NCBI GenBank assembly: GCA_021769555.1
Contig: JAETSR010000022.1
Coordinates: forward strand, 1 to 33,644
From: Clostridiaceae bacterium
Lineage (GTDB): Bacteria > Bacillota > Clostridia > Oscillospirales > Acutalibacteraceae
Direction of reading: 5' to 3'
Length of the DNA: 33,644 nucleotides
A program made the translations under genes and the position numbers. Of this stretch, positions 1 through 8,346 are shown piece by piece. Below the pieces are notes generated by a model. The model saw only the letters and a program-made list of their open reading frames with translations, was not told where the DNA came from and ran no database searches. How positions within the stretch are numbered: the stretch's first letter is position 1; every line of letters begins with the position of its first letter.

Positions 1-233
1 CGCTTATTGCCGCTCCAAGTTTCCAGAATGAACCGGCGCTCACCTAAACCCCGATAATAATCCATAAAGGCAGTCAGAGCTTTTGGGCCGATTCCCCTGC
101 CCCAAAAGGCCGTCTCGCAGATTTCAATGCCAAGCGCACGGACAGAACGGTTCCCTTCTGCATTTTTGCTCTGGTCAATAGATTTCCAGGGCGCGGGTTC
201 AAAATCCTCATTCAAGAAATCGGATAATATGTC
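1..233 (-). pseudogene. GNAT acetyltransferase, C-terminal fragment (off left edge)
   Basis: Reading the minus strand from about 233 down to 1 gives an open frame with clear RimJ/RimL-type GNAT features: a short stretch ending L-G-I-E-I-C-E, then W-G-R-G-I-G-P-K-A-L (the acetyl-CoA pyrophosphate loop of the Q/R-x-x-G-x-G/A type) and later F-I-L-E-T-W-S-G-N. The end lies beyond the window. The N-terminal half of the fold is missing: upstream the same frame passes through a run of prolines encoded by an 11-base G/C homopolymer and reaches the stop codon of the neighbouring gene with no ATG. It is therefore either a decayed gene or one broken by the homopolymer (slippage or assembly error). The GNAT identity is well supported; the pseudogene status is inferred. 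The ligand is unknown. Confidence 0.6.
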
Positions 234-236
234 CCC

Positions 237-247
237 GGGGGGGGGGG
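237..247. repeat. 11-base G homopolymer
   Basis: Eleven consecutive G residues follow CCCC (233-236). It sits exactly where the GNAT fragment loses similarity to its family. Runs of this length are unusual in coding DNA of this window and are prone to slippage and to misassembly. Confidence 0.9.
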
Positions 248-302
248 ACACAGGTGCTGTACCAAAACCTACATGTGACCAGCTTGAAGTACGAAGGCAT
301 TA

Positions 303-1325
303 TCATCGCTCCCACCGAGCCGCCAGCACCGCCAGCGCTAGACCCTGCCCCCAGCCCTGGGGCCAGTCCCGGGATATCCTGCGGTAGTCCTCTTTGGTGT
401 TCATGATGGCCGTGCCAGCAGAGACGTGGAGCACCCTGCCCTCCGGGGTGATGTGTCTGGGCAGCTCACCGAGGAACTTGTCCACATACTTGCGGTGCAG
501 GGGGTTGCCCGCCTCCACCATTGCCGCCGCGATGCCGCAGCTGGCCGACACTTCCTCGTAGGATTCCGGGTCGTCCAGCACCGTGCGCCACAGGCCGTTC
601 TCCGTCTGCAACAATTTTATCCCCGCCAGCTGCTCGGAGAGGGCCCCGGACACGTCCATAAACTGTGGGTACAGATAGGCCCTGGGCAGCACGGCTCCCA
701 CACGGGACATGGTGTATGCCGCCCAGGCATTGGCCCGGCCCCAGTATACTCCGGACATATGCCCGCCGGAGAGGTTGTCGTAGCCGTGGTACCAGAGGCC
801 CGTGGCCGGGTCCTGGAGGTACTTGATGTGCCAATAGTACTGGTTCAGCGCGTCGTTTATCAGCTCCTTGTCCTTTTCGTGGACGCCCACCCGCAGCATG
901 AAGTACGCCGCCATGAAGAGGGTGTCCGCCCAGGCCTGCTCCGGGAAGTCGTTATCTGTTGACACAACATGTTGAAGCACTCTGTCACCAAACCGCAGGC
1001 TCTTGTGCCTGAGGAAGTCGAGCTTGCTCTCGATGACCTCCCAATATTTTTGCTCGCCGGTAGCCTCGAACAGGGTCAGAAGGCAGTGGCCCATAGCGCA
1101 GGTGTTCACTGTCCAGTCTGGCAGGCCCAGCTCCATGTATTCGTCTACCCGGGCCCGCACCCCGTCCAGATACTCCTGCTTACCCGTTGCCTCAAAGGCT
1201 CGGCAGACGCCGTAATAGGCCACGCCGCAGGGCCAGTCCCAGGTCATGTCCATGCGCATGGTGCGCTCCACCACCCGGTCCAGCAAGTCCCCGGCGGCTG
1301 CTTTGTCCATCTTAGATGTACTCAT
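303..1325 (-). CDS. GH105 unsaturated rhamnogalacturonyl/uronyl hydrolase (YteR-like)
   Basis: A 340-residue protein of the usual length for GH88/GH105 enzymes, which remove the 4,5-unsaturated uronic acid left by polysaccharide lyases, here likely from rhamnogalacturonan oligomers. Family marks are W-D-W-x-C-G-V-A-Y-Y-G near residue 29, A-W-A-D-T-L-F-M-A with a candidate catalytic Asp at 134, and Y-W-G-R-A-N-A-W around residue 200. There is no signal peptide, so it acts in the cytoplasm on imported oligomers. The start is supported by an AGGAGG site 6 bases upstream. It is the last gene of a kduI-kduD-GH105 set on the minus strand, which fits: its product (unsaturated monouronate) is the substrate for KduI after spontaneous opening. 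GH88 is the alternative; the exact glycan is uncertain. Confidence 0.85.
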   Translation of the reverse strand: MSTSKMDKAAAGDLLDRVVERTMRMDMTWDWPCGVAYYGVCRAFEATGKQEYLDGVRARVDEYMELGLPDWTVNTCAMGHCLLTLFEATGEQKYWEVIESKLDFLRHKSLRFGDRVLQHVVSTDNDFPEQAWADTLFMAAYFMLRVGVHEKDKELINDALNQYYWHIKYLQDPATGLWYHGYDNLSGGHMSGVYWGRANAWAAYTMSRVGAVLPRAYLYPQFMDVSGALSEQLAGIKLLQTENGLWRTVLDDPESYEEVSASCGIAAAMVEAGNPLHRKYVDKFLGELPRHITPEGRVLHVSAGTAIMNTKEDYRRISRDWPQGWGQGLALAVLAARWER

Positions 1326-1361
1326 ATTAACCTCCTGACTATATGTTTAGGAATAAGTCGT

Positions 1362-2162
1362 TCAGGGCTGTTTGCCAATATATGCTAAAATCCCGCCGTC
1401 CACATACAGTATCTGGCCGTTCACGAAGTTGGAGGCGTCGCTTGCCAGGAACACCGCCGGACCCACGAGGTCCTCCACCGTTCCCCAGCGGGCAGCGGGG
1501 GTCTTTGCCACGATGAACTGGTCGAAGGGATGGCGGCTGCCGTCGGGCTGGGGCTCCCGGAGGGGCGCGGTCTGGGGCGTGGCAATGTAGCCGGGGCCGA
1601 TGCCGTTGCATTGTATATTCATGTAGCCGTATTCAGAGCAGATATTTCGGGTGAGCATTTTGAGGCCCCCTTTGGCGGCGGCGTAGGCGCTGACGGTCTC
1701 CCGGCCCAGCTCGCTCATCATGGAGCAGATGTTGATGATTTTACCATGGCCCTTCGCTATCATGCCGGGCAGCACGGCTTTCGCCACGATGAACGGGGCG
1801 TTCAAGTCCACGTCGATGACCTTGCGGAACTCCTCCGCGCTCATGTCCAGCATGGGAACCCGGCGTATAATACCCGCATTATTAACCAGAATGTCGATGA
1901 TCCCGACCTCGGCCTCGACTTGCTTGACAAGTGCCTGGACAGCCTGCTCGTCGGTCACGTCGCAGACGTAGCCATGAGCGGTAATGTCCTTCTCCTGGTA
2001 TGAGGCAAGTCCTTTATCCACTAAATCTTGATTGATGTCGTTGAACACGACCGTAGCCCCGGCCTGGGCGTAGGCGCTGGCGATGGCAAAACCGATTCCG
2101 TAGGACGCGCCGGTTACCAACGCAATTTTCCCTTTTAGTGAAAAATTATCCAGCACATTCAT
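1362..2162 (-). CDS. kduD: 2-dehydro-3-deoxy-D-gluconate 5-dehydrogenase (SDR family)
   Basis: A 266-residue short-chain dehydrogenase. It has the nucleotide-binding T-G-A-S-Y-G-I-G near residue 18, N-N-A-G-I near 93, and the catalytic Ser with Y-A-A-A-K (Tyr-x-x-x-Lys) near 158-165, then the P-G-Y-I-A-T turn. The family includes gluconate 5-dehydrogenase and KduD, which are hard to tell apart by sequence. The adjoining kduI, 12 bases upstream, makes KduD (reduction of 2,5-diketo-3-deoxygluconate to KDG) the better call. An AAGGAGG site precedes the ATG. The next steps, KDG kinase and aldolase, are not in this window. Confidence 0.88.
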   Translation of the reverse strand: MNVLDNFSLKGKIALVTGASYGIGFAIASAYAQAGATVVFNDINQDLVDKGLASYQEKDITAHGYVCDVTDEQAVQALVKQVEAEVGIIDILVNNAGIIRRVPMLDMSAEEFRKVIDVDLNAPFIVAKAVLPGMIAKGHGKIINICSMMSELGRETVSAYAAAKGGLKMLTRNICSEYGYMNIQCNGIGPGYIATPQTAPLREPQPDGSRHPFDQFIVAKTPAARWGTVEDLVGPAVFLASDASNFVNGQILYVDGGILAYIGKQP

Positions 2163-2174
2163 TATTGTCCTCCT

Positions 2175-3017
2175 TTACCGCAGCTCCGTTGTGGGTATCA
2201 CGTCCATGTCGTCAAAAGCCTGGTTCTCCCCGCCCATGGCCCAGATGAAGGTGTAGTTCGAGGTGCCGCACCCGGCATGGATGGACCAGCTGGGGGAAAT
2301 TACAGCGTCAAAATTTTGCATGACGATGTGCCGGGTCTCGTCCCCCTGGCCCATCATGTGGAATACCACGTTGTCCTCAGGTATCTCGAAATATGTATAA
2401 ATTTCCATCCTGCGCTCGTGTGTATGGCAGGGCATGGTGTTCCAGACGGAGCCCGGTTCCAGGCAGGTCATGCCCATGCTGAGCTGGCAGGTGGGCAGCA
2501 CGTCCGGGTGGATGAACTGGTTTATCACCCGCTTATTGGAGCTTTCGGCGGTGCCCAGGGGCTTTTTCGCCGCCTCCGCAAGGGTGATGAGCCGGGTCTC
2601 ATAGGCCCGGTGGGCCGGGGCGCTGACGATGTAGAAGCGGGCAGGGTTCGAGCTGTCCTCGCTCTTGAAGGTCACCTCTTTGGTGCCCATGGTGATGTAT
2701 AGGCAGTCCTTATAGCCCAGCTTATATTGTGTTCCGTCACAGGTGACTGTGCCCGGGCCGCCCAGGTTAAATAGGCCGGCCTCCCGGCGCTCTAAGAAGT
2801 AGTGAGTGCCAAAGTTTGCCCATACGTCAATGCCCTTGTCTATGGGCACGGTCTCGTGCACCGGCATGACGCCGAGAGTCACCATGCGGTCAACATGGCT
2901 GTAGACGGCAGTCACCTGGTCTGGCTGGTAGAGGCCGGTGATGTGGAACTCCTTCCGGAGCTCCTCGGTGGTGTAGCGTTTTACGTCCTTTGGGTTTGCG
3001 CTGTAGCGGATGTCCAT
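2175..3017 (-). CDS. kduI: 5-keto-4-deoxyuronate isomerase
   Basis: A 280-residue protein matching KduI in length and content. It converts 4-deoxy-L-threo-5-hexosulose uronate to 2,5-diketo-3-deoxygluconate in the cytoplasm. The cupin metal site is visible as C-H-T-H-E-R-R-M-E (His, His, Glu ligands) followed by a further conserved region S-W-S-I-H-A-G-C-G-T. N-terminal Y-T-T-E-E-L-R-K-E-F is also typical. It is the first gene of the minus-strand uronate set, preceded by a good sigma-A-type promoter at 3076-3104. Confidence 0.95.
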   Translation of the reverse strand: MDIRYSANPKDVKRYTTEELRKEFHITGLYQPDQVTAVYSHVDRMVTLGVMPVHETVPIDKGIDVWANFGTHYFLERREAGLFNLGGPGTVTCDGTQYKLGYKDCLYITMGTKEVTFKSEDSSNPARFYIVSAPAHRAYETRLITLAEAAKKPLGTAESSNKRVINQFIHPDVLPTCQLSMGMTCLEPGSVWNTMPCHTHERRMEIYTYFEIPEDNVVFHMMGQGDETRHIVMQNFDAVISPSWSIHAGCGTSNYTFIWAMGGENQAFDDMDVIPTTELR

Positions 3018-3075
3018 TTAAATCTTCCTTTCTGTATGTTTATGCAGATATCTTCCCAGAACTGTATTTGATGTA

Positions 3076-3104
3076 AGTATACCACTACATACTCTGGATT
3101 TCAA
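3076..3104 (-). promoter_or_regulatory. Promoter for kduI-kduD-GH105
   Basis: On the minus strand TTGAAA (3099-3104) is followed by 17 bases and TATACT (3076-3081), about 58 bases before the kduI start. The spacing and hexamers fit a housekeeping promoter. The rest of the 228-base divergent gap (3105-3180) is AT-rich, with no clear operator that I can name. Confidence 0.7.
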
Positions 3105-3180
3105 GCTTTCTCAGCTTAGATTTTAACTTGCAGTCAGCACGGCATTTGCTCATATTTATTTCAAAAATTTCCCTATATAC

Positions 3181-3209
3181 TTGAATTATTTGGGTATATA
3201 TGCTACACT
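3181..3209 (+). promoter_or_regulatory. Promoter for GH20 hexosaminidase
   Basis: TTGAAT (3181-3186), 17 bases, TACACT (3204-3209), with the ATG 36 bases further on behind an AAAGGAGGG site. It diverges from the kduI promoter in the same gap. Confidence 0.65.
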
Positions 3210-3245
3210 AAGCCCAATACATTTCCCCTGAAAGGAGGGTTCGGG

Positions 3246-4790
3246 ATGAATCTTATCCCAAAAATCAACGGAAAAATATCTCTTGACGGCGGTGCCTGCT
3301 GTTACGGCAGTACCCCTGTAACAGAGGCGAGCTGCGCCGGCATACCTCAGGAGGGATATGTTCTGACTGTGAAGCCGGAGGAAATCAGAATAGAGGCCGG
3401 GGGCGGCGCCGGCGCATTCTATGCCAGGCAGACCCTTGAACAGCTTGCCCGCGAGGGGGATATACCCTGCGGCCGCTATGAAGACGCGCCGAAATTCCCC
3501 TTCAGAAGCTTTATGCTGGACGTGAGCAGGCATTTCTTTGGGGTGGATGAAGTCAAAAAGCTCCTGGACCATATGGCCAAGCTGAAAATGAATACCTTTC
3601 ACTGGCACCTCAGCGACGACCAGGGTTTCCGTATTGAGAGCCTGAAATTTCCTGAACTCAACCGCATTGGCTCCTGGCGCGACGAGGACGGTCAGAAAGC
3701 CGGGGGCTACTATACCCAGGAGGAAATACGGCAGGTTGTCGCCTATGCTTCGGAGCGCTTTATCAATATTATCCCTGAGATAGACCTGCCCGGACATACC
3801 GGGGCGCTTATCGCCACCATGCCTGAGCTCAGCTGCTCCGGGGAGCCCCATAAGGTGGGGTTTGGCGCGGGCCTCAATTCCCGGATACTGTGCGCCGGGA
3901 ACGAGAAGGTGTACGGTTTCCTGTTTGAACTTCTGGATGAAGTCTGCGGGCTGTTCCCCGGGCCCTATTTCCACATCGGCGGCGACGAAGCCCCTAAGTC
4001 CGAATGGGAGAAATGTCCCCGCTGCCAGCAGAAAATCAAAGAGGAAAGCCTTAATGGCGAGGAAGACCTGCAGGCATGGTTCACCGGCAGGCTTGTGGAG
4101 TTTTTAGAGAGCCGGGGCAAAACGGTGATTGGCTGGAACGAAATTCTTACCTCGGGCACTGTCAGTCCCAAGGCCGTCGCCCAGTATTGGATAGAGAGCG
4201 GCAAGGAGTACTCTGACAGGGAGGCCGATAAGGGGCGGAGGTTCGTGTTCTCCAATATGAGCGCCTTTTATCTGGACTACCCCTGCGCGTTGATTGGTAT
4301 GCGCCCCATATATAATTATGACCCGTATATTGTGGAGGGAAAGCCCATTCCCAAAGAGCAGGTGCTGGGCCTGGAAGCTCCCCTGTGGACCGAGCGGGTG
4401 GCGGAGAACAGCCATGTGGAGCGGCTTGTTTTCCCGCGGCTGCTGGCCCTTGCGGAAAATAACTGGACTGCCGATAAGGATTTTGAGGACTTTATGAAGC
4501 GCGCCGGGAGCTATGCCGAATATCTTAGGGGCCAGGGCATTGCGGTCACTCCCATAGAAGAATGCGACCCCCGCGGGCCCGAAGGCGCGCGTATGGCGGG
4601 ACTGCAAATCGTTGAGGTAGTCACAGGGTTTACCCAGGCTCAGAAGGACAAGGAGCAGAGAGGCAAAACCATGCGCAGCCTTGGAAATGTGCTGCTGGGC
4701 GGTTTTCTGAAGCGCTCCGGTTACAGCCGGGATGAGCAGGCCCTGGCTTACGAGAGCATGGAGAAGGCAATCCGGGACATGGGGCTGTAG
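3246..4790 (+). CDS. GH20 beta-N-acetylhexosaminidase, cytoplasmic
   Basis: A 514-residue GH20 enzyme that releases terminal GlcNAc or GalNAc by substrate-assisted catalysis. Visible in order: a small N-terminal domain (about 1-80), the start of the barrel with F-R-S-F-M-L-D-V-S-R, then F-H-W-H-L-S-D-D-Q-G, and the catalytic pair in H-I-G-G-D-E-A-P (Asp247/Glu248). W-T-E-R-V near the end of the barrel is also typical. There is no signal peptide or membrane segment, so it probably acts on imported oligosaccharides such as mucin, N-glycan or cell-wall fragments. It is transcribed alone, divergently from the uronate genes. Substrate specificity cannot be read from the sequence. Confidence 0.92.
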   Translation: MNLIPKINGKISLDGGACCYGSTPVTEASCAGIPQEGYVLTVKPEEIRIEAGGGAGAFYARQTLEQLAREGDIPCGRYEDAPKFPFRSFMLDVSRHFFGVDEVKKLLDHMAKLKMNTFHWHLSDDQGFRIESLKFPELNRIGSWRDEDGQKAGGYYTQEEIRQVVAYASERFINIIPEIDLPGHTGALIATMPELSCSGEPHKVGFGAGLNSRILCAGNEKVYGFLFELLDEVCGLFPGPYFHIGGDEAPKSEWEKCPRCQQKIKEESLNGEEDLQAWFTGRLVEFLESRGKTVIGWNEILTSGTVSPKAVAQYWIESGKEYSDREADKGRRFVFSNMSAFYLDYPCALIGMRPIYNYDPYIVEGKPIPKEQVLGLEAPLWTERVAENSHVERLVFPRLLALAENNWTADKDFEDFMKRAGSYAEYLRGQGIAVTPIEECDPRGPEGARMAGLQIVEVVTGFTQAQKDKEQRGKTMRSLGNVLLGGFLKRSGYSRDEQALAYESMEKAIRDMGL

Positions 4791-4802
4791 GCGCCCTGAT
4801 TT

Positions 4803-4825
4803 ACAGCTTCACGGCTGCTGTTTTT
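4803..4825 (+). terminator. Possible weak terminator after GH20 gene
   Basis: ACAGC (4803-4807) can pair with GCTGT (4817-4821), and five Ts follow from 4821. The stem is only 5 bp, so this is a modest candidate. Confidence 0.45.
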
Positions 4826-4840
4826 GTTCATGCGCCCCTC

Positions 4841-4869
4841 TTGAAATCCGGTAAAAAGTATGCTAAAAT
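4841..4869 (+). promoter_or_regulatory. Promoter for chemoreceptor gene
   Basis: TTGAAA (4841-4846), 17-base spacer, TAAAAT (4864-4869), about 48 bases before the ATG. It reads as a housekeeping-type promoter; I do not see a motility-sigma (SigD) consensus. Confidence 0.65.
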
Positions 4870-4917
4870 ATTTGGGCAATCTATTTACCATGAACTATTT
4901 TATAAAGGGGCGTTTCT

Positions 4918-6948
4918 ATGCGATTCATAGAAAACAAAAAACTTGCCGCGCGGATTGGAATTATCACTACAGCCATAACTCTTGCAGGAATGACGCTGCT
5001 GTGGCTGTTTGTGTCCACCAACGCCGCCTCTGTGGTGAAAAACGACATTACCAACCAGATGACGGACGCCGTGGAGGCCAGGGCAGCAATCATTGACGAA
5101 TACGTGCTCTCCGCGGAGGAGTACATGGCCGCCTTTGCTCTTGGCAGCGAGGTGCGCGGCCTGCTCTTGGACCCGGAGGACCCCGCGCTGCTGGCAGAGG
5201 CTCAGAAGTATACTGAGGATTTTGCCTCGGTGAAGGGGATATTCGAGGGGCTGTACATAGCCACCCCGGATACCCATGTCCTGACCCATACCTCCCAGGG
5301 GGCCATTGGCATGACTACCAGGTCCGGAGACTCTTTAAAAAGCTTTAAGGAGACTATTCTTGCCAAGGAAGAGCTCACTAATCTGGGAATTATGAAGTCG
5401 CCGGGTACTGGCAGCATGATTTTGTCCATGTACTGTCCCATATTCGAGGACGGGCGCTGTATCGGGTATGTGGGCGCGGGCGTTTTTGCCAGCCACCTTA
5501 TGGATTCGCTGCTGGACCTTGACATAAAGGGCCTGCCGGACAGCGAGTATGTGTTCTTAAATGTGGACACTGGCGTTTACCTCTATCATGAGGATGAAGA
5601 GCTGCTGAACACTAAGACCACCGACGCCGGTTATCTTGAGATAATCCGCCGTATTCAGGCGGACGGCGATACCCAGGCAAATACCCTCTCCTACAGGGAT
5701 GAGAACGGTGTGGAGCAGCTGGTGGTATATAAGTACTTAAAGGACCGGAACTGGGTCTTTATGGTCCGGGACAGCGCCACGGAGGTCTATTCGGCTGTGA
5801 CAAATGTGCGCATACTGGTGGGCGTCCTCTGCGCCGCCACTGCCGGCGCCATTATACTGCTCACCCTTCTGCTCCTGCGGCGGGAGGGGCGCGAGCTCAT
5901 GGTGGTGGAGAGGTCTATCAGCCGCCTCGGGGACTTGAACCTCTCCGCTGACCAGGAGCTGGAACCATTTTACGGCCGTTCGGATGAAATCGGCATGATT
6001 GCCAAGACTACCCACCGGGTATGCGGCTGTCTGCGCAAAACTATAGACGACGTGGGGCGTATTCTCGGGGAGATGGCAGACGGCAACTTCACTGTCAATG
6101 TCGGGGAAAATGAATCCTACTATATAGGGGATTTCAAGACCCTGGCCGACAGTCTCTGGTCGATACACGCAAATCTGGTGGAGGTTATGCGCAATATATC
6201 CCAGGTCGCCGGCCAGGTCAACGCCAGCGCCGAGCGGGTATCCTCCGGAGCCCAGGCGCTGGCCCAGGGCACCATGGAGCAGGCTGCCTCAATCAATGGG
6301 CTCATGTCAAATGTAGACTCCATTACAGCCCAAATACAGACCAGCACCGCGCGCTGCGGCAGCGCCAGCGAGCTGGTGGACCAGGCCACCGGCTTTGCCG
6401 CCGAGGCCGACGACAAGATGGAGCAGCTTGCGGCGGCAACGGAGAACATCAACCAGTCCTCAGCACAAATCGGCACCATTATCAAGACAATTGAGGACAT
6501 CGCCTTCCAGACCAATATCCTGGCTCTGAACGCCGCTGTAGAGGCCGCCCGGGCAGGGACTGCGGGCAAGGGCTTCTCCATTGTGGCGGATGAGGTCCGC
6601 AGTCTGGCAGGCAAATCCTCAGTGGCCGCCCGGAATACCAACGACCTTATAAGCCGTTCCGTCGCCAGCGCCAAAACCGGAACGGAATCCACCGACATGG
6701 CCGTTTCCGCAATGCGTGACATCAACAGCTGCATTCAGTCCATAAAAGCCCTGATGGATGAAATTGCCGATGCCAGCGTCAGGCAGTCGGAGATGATTAC
6801 AATGGTCGAATCGGGAATAAAGGAAATTTCCGCGGTGGTTCAGGACAATTCCTCAGCCGCGGAAAAGAGCGCGGCGGTATCATTGGAGCTGTCACAGCAG
6901 GCACACACGCTGAATAAGCTTATCAGCAACTTCAAAATCGACATGTAA
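4918..6948 (+). CDS. Methyl-accepting chemotaxis protein with extracellular Cache-like sensor
   Basis: A 676-residue transmembrane chemoreceptor. TM1 lies at about 12-34, followed by a large extracellular sensor of about 260 residues (dCache-like, the common ligand domain for small metabolites). TM2 is at about 296-318, a HAMP-like linker follows, then a long cytoplasmic coiled coil. The signalling tip (about 524-546) contains [21 protein letters not shown], the strongly conserved CheA/CheW contact. No C-terminal CheR-binding pentapeptide is seen; the protein ends N-F-K-I-D-M. No che or flagellar gene is nearby, so it is an orphan receptor. An AAAGGGG site precedes the ATG. Confidence 0.93.
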   Translation: MRFIENKKLAARIGIITTAITLAGMTLLWLFVSTNAASVVKNDITNQMTDAVEARAAIIDEYVLSAEEYMAAFALGSEVRGLLLDPEDPALLAEAQKYTEDFASVKGIFEGLYIATPDTHVLTHTSQGAIGMTTRSGDSLKSFKETILAKEELTNLGIMKSPGTGSMILSMYCPIFEDGRCIGYVGAGVFASHLMDSLLDLDIKGLPDSEYVFLNVDTGVYLYHEDEELLNTKTTDAGYLEIIRRIQADGDTQANTLSYRDENGVEQLVVYKYLKDRNWVFMVRDSATEVYSAVTNVRILVGVLCAATAGAIILLTLLLLRREGRELMVVERSISRLGDLNLSADQELEPFYGRSDEIGMIAKTTHRVCGCLRKTIDDVGRILGEMADGNFTVNVGENESYYIGDFKTLADSLWSIHANLVEVMRNISQVAGQVNASAERVSSGAQALAQGTMEQAASINGLMSNVDSITAQIQTSTARCGSASELVDQATGFAAEADDKMEQLAAATENINQSSAQIGTIIKTIEDIAFQTNILALNAAVEAARAGTAGKGFSIVADEVRSLAGKSSVAARNTNDLISRSVASAKTGTESTDMAVSAMRDINSCIQSIKALMDEIADASVRQSEMITMVESGIKEISAVVQDNSSAAEKSAAVSLELSQQAHTLNKLISNFKIDM

Positions 6949-6963
6949 GCCGGGTTGAAATAT

Positions 6964-7012
6964 AAAACACCTGTTGAACTCCAATTCAGGAGTACGACAG
7001 GTGTTTTCTTTT
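6964..7012 (+). terminator. Strong terminator, probably bidirectional
   Basis: AAAACACCTGT (6964-6974) pairs over 11 bp with ACAGGTGTTTT (6997-7007). The loop itself can form an inner ACTCC/GGAGT hairpin, and TTCTTTT follows. It lies between the convergent chemoreceptor and MFS genes and has T-rich flanks on both strands. Confidence 0.9.
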
Positions 7013-7042
7013 AGCCGGGACTTATGCCGTGCCGCGGCTGCG

Positions 7043-8227
7043 TTAAGTGTTCTTACGGCCCATCGCCTTCATCCCGAGCAGGGCTGCCACAAGCACCAGC
7101 GGGAAGGCACAGCCCGCAAGCATACCCGCCTGAAGGTTATTGCCCGCCTGCTGGGTGATGTTCCCCACAAGGCTGGGCCCGAAGGCGCCGCCCAGGTCGC
7201 CGGCCATGGCAAGAAGGGCGAACATGGCTGTGCCCCCCGCGGGGATATGGCCGGAACATATGCTGATTGTCCCCGGCCACATAATGCCCACTGAAAATCC
7301 GCACAGAATACAGCCGATGAGGCCAATGGCAGGCTGGCCGGACAGGGACGCCGCAAGATAGCAGGCAAAGCAGAGTACTCCCGAGCCGAGCATGAACTTG
7401 GTGAGATTCAGTCTATGGCCGTATTTGCCGTAGATTGCGCGGCTGACGCCCATCGTCACGGCGAACATGCAGGGCCCGGCAAGGTCGCCGGCGGCCTTGC
7501 TCAGACCTAGGGCGGATTCGGCGTAGGCTGAGGCCCACTGGGCCATGGAGAGCTCCGAGGCCCCGGCGCAGACCATCAGCAAAACCGCCAGCAGAAACAT
7601 AGGCGTCCTCATAAGGCTGCCGGGGGTCATGCCCTGGCCATCTTCCGTCAGGGGCTCTATGGGGCAGACAACGAAGTTATAGACATTGTATAGGGGTATC
7701 AGCGCCCAGATACACGCCAGCACCTTCCAGCTGTCTATGCCGAAGGCCGCGAAAAACAGCGTTGACAGCAGAATAACCCCCACCGAGCCCCAGCAGTAGA
7801 AGGAGTGCAGAAGGCTCATGACTGCCTCCTTATGTTCAAAGGGGCATGCCTCCACAATGGGGCTTCCAAGGACTTCAATCAGTCCGCTGCCCACGGCGTA
7901 GATAATCACGCTGAGCAGTATGCCTAAAAAGGGGTCCGGCAGCAGGTCTGGCAGGAAGGCCATGCCAATGAGCCCTGCCGATGAGCTGAGCTCCGCAGCC
8001 ACAGCGCATTTCCGGTAGCCGATTCTGTCCGCAAAGCGTGCGCACAGAAGGTCCACCACCAGCTGGGTCAGAAAAAACGCCCCGGAAATCAGGGCGATTT
8101 TTCCCAGCGGGACGCCGTAGTCTCCATGGAATTTCAGAAACAGCAGCGGCGCGAAATTGGCGGCGATGGCCTGGGTGATGAAGCCCAGGTAACAGGCCAG
8201 AAGGGTCTTCCGGTATTTATTTTTCAT
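7043..8227 (-). CDS. MFS transporter
   Basis: A 394-residue integral membrane protein with about 12 hydrophobic segments. An MFS loop between TM2 and TM3 is visible as A-R-F-A-D-R-I-G-Y-R-K-C (a G-x-x-x-D-R-x-G-R-R-like motif). I chose the ATG at 8227 because a GAGGGAGAG site lies 9 bases upstream; an ATG 30 bases further upstream has none. The fucose-permease/FucP-like branch is plausible (C-terminal half with S-V-G-I-M-W-P-G-T), but the substrate is unknown. It is divergent from the AraC-type regulator, its likely controller. Confidence 0.85.
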   Translation of the reverse strand: MKNKYRKTLLACYLGFITQAIAANFAPLLFLKFHGDYGVPLGKIALISGAFFLTQLVVDLLCARFADRIGYRKCAVAAELSSSAGLIGMAFLPDLLPDPFLGILLSVIIYAVGSGLIEVLGSPIVEACPFEHKEAVMSLLHSFYCWGSVGVILLSTLFFAAFGIDSWKVLACIWALIPLYNVYNFVVCPIEPLTEDGQGMTPGSLMRTPMFLLAVLLMVCAGASELSMAQWASAYAESALGLSKAAGDLAGPCMFAVTMGVSRAIYGKYGHRLNLTKFMLGSGVLCFACYLAASLSGQPAIGLIGCILCGFSVGIMWPGTISICSGHIPAGGTAMFALLAMAGDLGGAFGPSLVGNITQQAGNNLQAGMLAGCAFPLVLVAALLGMKAMGRKNT

Positions 8228-8266
8228 CTTGACTTTCTCTCCCTCTTTTCGTATCATTTCTACGAG

Positions 8267-8295
8267 AGTATATCACATTAATTTTCTTCAAACAA
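8267..8295 (-). promoter_or_regulatory. Promoter for MFS transporter gene
   Basis: On the minus strand TTGTTT (8290-8295), 17 bases, TATACT (8267-8272). The remaining bases up to 8346 must hold the regulator's own promoter, but I see no clear hexamers for it. Confidence 0.6.
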
Positions 8296-8346
8296 GATAT
8301 TATCTCGCATATTCGTTACACTATATCGCAAAAAGGGGAGAAAAAA

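Noticed and set aside
3186-3974. Open frame of 262 codons antisense to the GH20 gene
   Set aside because: Covers the conserved GH20 motifs on the other strand; no ribosome site and no protein family features.
4860-5096. Small plus-strand frame overlapping the chemoreceptor start
   Set aside because: No ribosome site, and most of it overlaps the receptor gene in another frame.
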